Of a DNA stretch of 36,775 nt, positions 32,798-36,775 are shown piece by piece. Every line of letters starts with the position of its first letter. The stretch's first letter is position 1. This DNA is from MED-G82 sp964342675 (GTDB lineage: Bacteria; Pseudomonadota; Gammaproteobacteria; Magnimaribacterales; D2472). The stretch spans positions 1-36,775 of the forward strand of contig CAYFFR010000013.1 of NCBI GenBank assembly GCA_964342675.1, written 5' to 3'. The translations under genes were made by a program, and so were the position numbers. The notes under the pieces are model-generated. The model did not search any database, was not told where the DNA came from, and saw only the letters and a list, made by a program, of their open reading frames with translations.

Positions 32798-33594
32798 ACA
32801 CCTGTAAATGAATTTTCCGTAGGACCCATTAGGCTCATTTTATCGTTTTTCTTAGTAAAAATGGTTCCCCCCTTCGAAATGATTTTAGCTTTATTAAACT
32901 CTAACCCAATACAAGCTGCAGCTGAACCACATGATAACGTTTCTCCTGCCCCCTTCTCAAACGTTCTAACATAGACTTCATTATTTTTACCTTTAACTAC
33001 CACCTTAGTGAGCGATATATTTACGTTGGACAGGCCAGGTATTTTTCTTACACCTTTTATTAAGTTTGACCAGTCTCTTGAATACAACATTTCTATGGGA
33101 GGGTTTGGCTGTACCCTAATTAGTAAATGCATATTTCCTATATCATAAACTTTTGGATCCGAGTGCTGACCGTTGTAATGTTTTTTTATTGTTTTAACCG
33201 TTATCTTATTTAATTTTATTTCTTTGGGCAGGCTGCATTCAAGCAAAACCCCTTTATTGCTTTTTGTGGCATTGATAATTTGTTTTTTTATCTCAAGACA
33301 AAGAGGAGCATTTCTTCTAGAAAGCTCTTGATCCCATATATAAGATGCAACACATCTTAGACCATTTAGACACATATCAGCTTTAGAACCATCTGCATTC
33401 CAAACCTTAATATGAAAGTTATTAGAGTTTTTTTTAGGCGGGAGTATGCACAAAAGCTGATCAAATCCGATGCCCCTTTTTCTATCAGCCATTTTTATTA
33501 TTTGGGATTTATAAAGCTTATGCTCCTCGGTCAAACAATCTATGATGACAAAATCATTACCATTACTATGCATTTTATGGAACCTAATCATCAT
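32782..33594 (-). CDS. dapF: Diaminopimelate epimerase
   Basis: DapF interconverts LL- and meso-diaminopimelate for lysine and peptidoglycan synthesis. The 270-residue protein begins with FHKMHSNGNDFVIID and carries both catalytic cysteines: Cys75 in DMCLNGLRC and Cys222 in GAGETLSCGSAAAC. The latter has AAAC where GAC/GACA is usual, a mild variation that leaves the cysteine intact. Length is close to E. coli DapF (274). The ATG at 33594 (a second follows at once) overlaps the end of lysA by 11 nt. With lysA it provides the last two steps of lysine synthesis. Confidence 0.96.
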   Translation of the reverse strand: MMIRFHKMHSNGNDFVIIDCLTEEHKLYKSQIIKMADRKRGIGFDQLLCILPPKKNSNNFHIKVWNADGSKADMCLNGLRCVASYIWDQELSRRNAPLCLEIKKQIINATKSNKGVLLECSLPKEIKLNKITVKTIKKHYNGQHSDPKVYDIGNMHLLIRVQPNPPIEMLYSRDWSNLIKGVRKIPGLSNVNISLTKVVVKGKNNEVYVRTFEKGAGETLSCGSAAACIGLEFNKAKIISKGGTIFTKKNDKMSLMGPTENSFTGVWERS

Positions 33595-34819
33595 TAATCA
33601 TCTCATGCGATATTAGATCTTCTAGCGTTTCTCGTTTTCTAATTAGAAGATATTTATCTCCATCAACAAGGATTTCAGCTGCTCTTGTCCTAGAGTTATA
33701 GTTAGAACTCATTACAAAGCCGTATGCTCCAGCTGACCTTACAGCAAGCAGACTATCTTTTCTCACTGAAATAGAAATATTTCTAGCTAAATAATCACCG
33801 GTTTCACATATTGGCCCAACTAAATCAAATTTTTGATCTGTTTCTTTGGTTTTTTGAATAGGCCACACTTCATGGTCAGCCTTATAAAGAGAAGGTCTTA
33901 AAAGATCATTCATAGCACCATCAGAGATTATAAATTTGTCCTTAATATATTCTACTTTTGCTATGAATATTCCTGCATTAGCAGCTATCGCTCTTCCTGG
34001 CTCAACGATGATTTTCTCTTTTCTGTTTTTAAAAATCCTTTCATAAATTTCCATTAGCTCCTTTGGAGATCGTGTTGCTTCATCTTTATAACGAACACCC
34101 AGTCCCCCGCCCATATCAATCATTTTAAGATTTGTTCCCAATACAGAGACATCATCAGCTAAGGCTCTCATTTTTATAGCAGCTTTCTCAAAACCATCCA
34201 AATCAAGTATCTGTGAACCAATATGACATGCTATCCCGACAAAATTAATGCAATTATGATTTTTATATCGATTTATAATCATTTTTGCTTCATTAAAAGA
34301 AATACCAAATTTATCACCAGCTCTTCCAGTTTTAACATACTCATGACCACCTTGATCTATATCAGGATTTACCCTTATCGATATATTTGCTTGTAACTTC
34401 ATGGCGCTTGCAAGATTAGCAATTCTTTCGATCTCAGATTCTGATTCGATATTAAACGATAGAATATTCTGCCTGAGCGCAACCCCTATTTCTTCTTTAG
34501 TTTTTCCTACACCAGAAAAAATTATTTTATTTGGTTTGACACCAGCCTTGAGGCACCTATACATTTCACCACCAGAAACAATGTCAAAACCGCACTTATG
34601 GTCATTTAGTATTCTTAAGATATTAATATTTGAAAGGGCTTTTACTGAAAAACAAACTAACCCATTTAATTTATTAATACTGCGCTGAAAGACTTGTAGA
34701 TGCCTAATCAGTGTTGCTTTGGAGTAAACGTAGATAGGTGTCCCAAATTTTCTTGCAACATCTTCCAGCTTAACATCTTCACAATAAAGAGAATTCTCCT
34801 TGTAATGAAAGTGATCCAT
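33584..34819 (-). CDS. lysA: Diaminopimelate decarboxylase
   Basis: LysA decarboxylates meso-diaminopimelate to lysine with pyridoxal phosphate. The 411-residue fold-type III enzyme has the PLP lysine Lys60 in CFSVKALSN, the HIGSQ motif, the phosphate-binding glycines in DMGGGLGVRY, and the EPGRAI and GPICETGDYLA blocks; the last contains the active-site cysteine from the second subunit. Length agrees with the family (about 415). Its ATG overlaps the stop of the small lipoprotein gene upstream (TAATG) and its 3' end overlaps dapF. The order lipoprotein-lysA-dapF-DUF484-xerC is that of Pseudomonas. Confidence 0.97.
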   Translation of the reverse strand: MDHFHYKENSLYCEDVKLEDVARKFGTPIYVYSKATLIRHLQVFQRSINKLNGLVCFSVKALSNINILRILNDHKCGFDIVSGGEMYRCLKAGVKPNKIIFSGVGKTKEEIGVALRQNILSFNIESESEIERIANLASAMKLQANISIRVNPDIDQGGHEYVKTGRAGDKFGISFNEAKMIINRYKNHNCINFVGIACHIGSQILDLDGFEKAAIKMRALADDVSVLGTNLKMIDMGGGLGVRYKDEATRSPKELMEIYERIFKNRKEKIIVEPGRAIAANAGIFIAKVEYIKDKFIISDGAMNDLLRPSLYKADHEVWPIQKTKETDQKFDLVGPICETGDYLARNISISVRKDSLLAVRSAGAYGFVMSSNYNSRTRAAEILVDGDKYLLIRKRETLEDLISHEMINDD

Positions 34820-34926
34820 TAACTTGATGATTCGACAACAAAATAGTTTCCAGGCTCTATAGGCGCTCTATGACCACACGATGAAACCATTAATAAGGAT
34901 AAAATTATGAATACGGCATGTTTCAT
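34819..34926 (-). CDS. lptM: LptM-like mini-lipoprotein (35 residues)
   Basis: This gene encodes 35 residues: a lipoprotein signal peptide with lipobox VSSC and Cys17, then only 19 mature residues beginning CGHRAPIEPG. The family signature at the lipidated end of LptM (formerly YifL/LppL) is CGxKGPLxxP, and CGHRAPIEP follows that pattern with conservative changes. LptM helps the outer-membrane LPS translocon LptD-LptE reach its correct disulfide state. Location immediately before lysA matches lppL in Pseudomonas. The TAA overlaps the lysA ATG. A CATAAT box ends 6 nt before its ATG. The tail after the motif is much shorter than in E. coli. Confidence 0.78.
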   Translation of the reverse strand: MKHAVFIILSLLMVSSCGHRAPIEPGNYFVVESSS

Positions 34927-34932
34927 GGAAGT

Positions 34933-34938
34933 ATTATG
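34933..34938 (-). promoter_or_regulatory. -10 box for the lptM-lysA-dapF operon, leaderless arrangement
   Basis: On the minus strand this reads CATAAT (five of six matches), then ACTTCC, then the ATG of the LptM-like gene. It lies in the 41-nt gap after ahcY, so it would allow the downstream operon to be expressed separately from metK-ahcY. No Shine-Dalgarno site is visible. Confidence 0.4.
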
Positions 34939-34967
34939 AATAAATCAGCTCTAAAAGACTAACTTTA

Positions 34968-36362
34968 TTAATATTTGTACTCTTCTTCTTTGAATGGACC
35001 ATCTACAGGCACATGAATATATTCAGCTTGCTCTTTCGTAAGCTTTGTAATAGTACCACCAAAACCATTTACCATCAGTTCAGCTACTTCTTCATCTAAT
35101 TTTTTAGGTAAAACCTTTACATTAATTAGATCATTCTTTTTATTTGAATCATTTATATTTGCAAACTTTTGATCATATAAAAATATTTGAGCCAGCACTT
35201 GGTTTGCAAAAGACCCATCCATGATTCTGCTAGGGTGTCCCGTAGCATTTCCTAAATTTACAAGCCTACCCTCAGCCAGAAGAATAATATAATTTCTGCT
35301 ACTTAAATCAGGTGATTTATTTGGTGGGGTGTCTCTAAATATCCTATGAACCTGAGGTTTGATCTCTTCCCAGAACCAATTCTCTCTCATGTACAAAGTA
35401 TCAATCTCATTATCAAAATGACCGATATTACACACTATAGCGCCATCCTTAAGATTTTTAAGCATGGACGCATCACATACATTTATATTACCAGTGCTCG
35501 TTACTATCAGATCACTATCTTGAAGCAATAACTGATTAATGTCTTTATCTTTCCTAGTGACTATTCCATCTTTATATGCAGATACAACCTCAAAGCCATC
35601 CATACAAGCCTGCATCGCACATATAGGGTCTGATTCTATTACTCTAACTATCATCCCTTCTTGAGCAAGACTCAATGCAGATCCCTTACCAACATCACCA
35701 TAACCTACCACAATTGCTTTTTTGCCAGATAATAGGATATCTGTGCCTCTCTTTATAGCATCATTCAGACTATGCCTGCACCCGTACTTATTATCATTTT
35801 TTGATTTGGTTACTGAATCATTTACATTTATTGCTGGGACCTTTAGCTCCCCATTTCTAGACATCTCCTTTAGGCGGTGAACACCAGTAGTAGTTTCTTC
35901 TGAAATACCATGAATCCGATCCAACATCTCAGGATATTTTTCATGAACCATAGCTGTTAGATCACCACCATCATCAAGTATCATATTTGCATCCCAAGGC
36001 TTCCCATCTTTAAGGATTGTTTGCTCAATACACCACATAAACTCATCCTCTGTTTCACCTTTCCAAGCAAAAACAGGAATACCCTTTGCTGCCATTGCAG
36101 CAGCAGCATGATCTTGTGTTGAAAAAATATTACAAGATGACCATCTAAGATCAGCCCCTAGCTCACACAATGTTTCCATCAATACTGCTGTTTGAACCGT
36201 CATATGGATGCATCCCATAATCTTGGCCCCTTTGAGTGGTTGCACCCCTTTATACTTTTCTCTTAGAGCCATCAACGCAGGCATCTCATTCTCCGCAAGA
36301 GATATCTCTCGTCTACCAAAGTCTTTAAGATTTATGTCTGCAACCTTGTAATCATTACTCAT
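34968..36362 (-). CDS. ahcY: Adenosylhomocysteinase (S-adenosylhomocysteine hydrolase)
   Basis: AhcY splits S-adenosylhomocysteine into adenosine and homocysteine with tightly bound NAD. The 464-residue protein has the long proteobacterial form. Landmarks are MTVQTAVLMETLCELGA, SSCNIFSTQDHAAAAM, the NAD-binding VVGYGDVGKGSALSL, NATGHPSRIMDGSFANQVLA, and the C-terminal PVDGPFKEEEYKY that contributes to the partner subunit's NAD site. The frame is open to a TTG at 36374, but the ATG at 36362 is preferred: it has a GGAG ribosome-binding site 8 nt upstream, formed within that upstream stretch. It follows metK by 19 nt, too little for a SAM or SAH riboswitch between them. Confidence 0.97.
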   Translation of the reverse strand: MSNDYKVADINLKDFGRREISLAENEMPALMALREKYKGVQPLKGAKIMGCIHMTVQTAVLMETLCELGADLRWSSCNIFSTQDHAAAAMAAKGIPVFAWKGETEDEFMWCIEQTILKDGKPWDANMILDDGGDLTAMVHEKYPEMLDRIHGISEETTTGVHRLKEMSRNGELKVPAINVNDSVTKSKNDNKYGCRHSLNDAIKRGTDILLSGKKAIVVGYGDVGKGSALSLAQEGMIVRVIESDPICAMQACMDGFEVVSAYKDGIVTRKDKDINQLLLQDSDLIVTSTGNINVCDASMLKNLKDGAIVCNIGHFDNEIDTLYMRENWFWEEIKPQVHRIFRDTPPNKSPDLSSRNYIILLAEGRLVNLGNATGHPSRIMDGSFANQVLAQIFLYDQKFANINDSNKKNDLINVKVLPKKLDEEVAELMVNGFGGTITKLTKEQAEYIHVPVDGPFKEEEYKY

Positions 36363-36381
36363 AACTAACTCCAAACAGCAT

Positions 36382-36775
36382 TTAGTTCTTTAAATTTTTT
36401 ATTTGGTCTGTTTTTTCCCATGTAAAATTTGATTCATTCCTTCCAAAATGACCGTAAGCAGCAGTATCTTGATAGATAGGGCGCTTTAAATCAAGCATTT
36501 TGATTATTCCCTTGGGACGTAAATCAAAATATCTTCTAATTAAGTCCCCCAACTCAGCCTTTGAAATCTTTTCACTGTTAAATGTATTAATGTCTATGGA
36601 TGTTGGTTCAGCCACACCGATCGCATAAGAAACTTGAATCTCACACCAATCTGCTAAATTAGATGCAACAATATTTTTAGCAACATATCTAGCTGCATAT
36701 GCCGCAGACCTATCAACCTTAGAAGGGTCTTTTCCAGAAAAAGCACCTCCTCCATGTCTAGCCATTCCACCATAA
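36382..36775 (-). CDS. metK: S-adenosylmethionine synthetase, C-terminal part (5' end outside window)
   Basis: MetK makes S-adenosylmethionine from methionine and ATP. The frame is open through the window edge, so only the last 130 residues or so are visible and the N-terminus lies beyond base 36775. An internal ATG at 36765 is not the start: the preceding codons read YGG, part of the conserved YGGMARHGGGAFSGKDPSKVD segment that binds ATP. VDRSAAYAARYVAKN, the YAIGVAEPTS strand and the ending FGRNESNFTWEKTD complete the C-terminal domain. Together with ahcY it forms a methylation-cycle operon. Confidence 0.96.
   Translation of the reverse strand, partial: YGGMARHGGGAFSGKDPSKVDRSAAYAARYVAKNIVASNLADWCEIQVSYAIGVAEPTSIDINTFNSEKISKAELGDLIRRYFDLRPKGIIKMLDLKRPIYQDTAAYGHFGRNESNFTWEKTDQIKNLKN

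Noticed and set aside
36363..36381. SAM or SAH riboswitch before ahcY
   Set aside because: The gap after metK is 19 nt, too short for any known class; the region upstream of metK is outside the window.
1..36775. CRISPR arrays, tRNA or rRNA genes, insertion sequences, toxin-antitoxin or other defence genes
   Set aside because: No spaced direct repeats, cloverleaf-like segments, transposase genes or typical defence domains were seen; nearly all sequence is accounted for by housekeeping genes.

Overview
The window is a gene-dense, AT-rich stretch of a gammaproteobacterial chromosome, about a third G+C by eye. It has no plasmid, phage, insertion-sequence, CRISPR or RNA-gene signal. Gene content and order recall the oriC-proximal part of Pseudomonas: gyrB, plsC, glyS, a htrB-like gene, trkA, fmt, def, tsaC, hemF, aroE; then coxB, coxA, ctaG, coxC, a small membrane gene, SURF1, ctaA, ctaB, SCO; then polA, engB, cytochrome c4, dsbA; then lysA, dapF, DUF484, xerC, a HAD phosphatase. 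Low G+C, very short gaps and many overlapping starts and stops suggest a streamlined marine gammaproteobacterium such as the SAR86 lineage. The lineage is an inference from style, not a demonstrated assignment.

Layout. 1-732: 3' end of gyrB. 733-2795 (minus): single-chain glycyl-tRNA synthetase followed by a PlsC-like acyltransferase. 2850-3710 (plus): LpxL/HtrB-like acyltransferase. 3707-8013 (minus): def, fmt, trkA, trkH. 8082-11003 (plus): purE, tsaC, hemF, aroE and a 51-residue zinc-ribbon gene. 11158-19358 (mostly plus): a caa3-type cytochrome oxidase with its copper and heme A assembly factors, interrupted by one small minus-strand membrane gene. 19362-24916 (minus): dsbB, pckA, gshA, a quinone-oxidoreductase-like gene and a lipoprotein tyrosine phosphatase. 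24981-27662 (plus): polA. 27659-28785 (minus): engB and a COQ4-like gene. 28845-30543 (plus): cytochrome c4, dsbA, cytochrome c5. 30548-36775 (minus): metK (5' end cut by the window), ahcY, a 35-residue LptM-like lipoprotein, lysA, dapF, DUF484, xerC, yigB-like phosphatase.

How the genes fit together. Aerobic respiration dominates: HemF supplies heme precursors, CtaB and CtaA turn heme B into heme A, CtaG, SCO and SURF1 load and assemble the oxidase, and cytochromes c4 and c5 are likely electron donors. A COQ4-like protein may link to ubiquinone. DsbA, DsbB and an LptM-like lipoprotein concern envelope disulfides. metK and ahcY form a methylation-cycle pair.

No new defence or mobile system is visible. 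The most interesting signals are structural. Several first genes of transcription units have a -10-like hexamer ending 5 or 6 nt before the ATG, as expected for leaderless mRNAs. All six convergent gene pairs meet within 4 nt of each other. GyrB lacks the large insert found in E. coli GyrB. A one-chain GlyRS sits where glyQ/glyS are expected. rsmB is missing between fmt and trkA. Two genes of about 50 residues or fewer (YheV-like, LptM-like) are easy to miss. No gene-free stretch exceeds 300 bases; the longest is 154 nt upstream of coxB.
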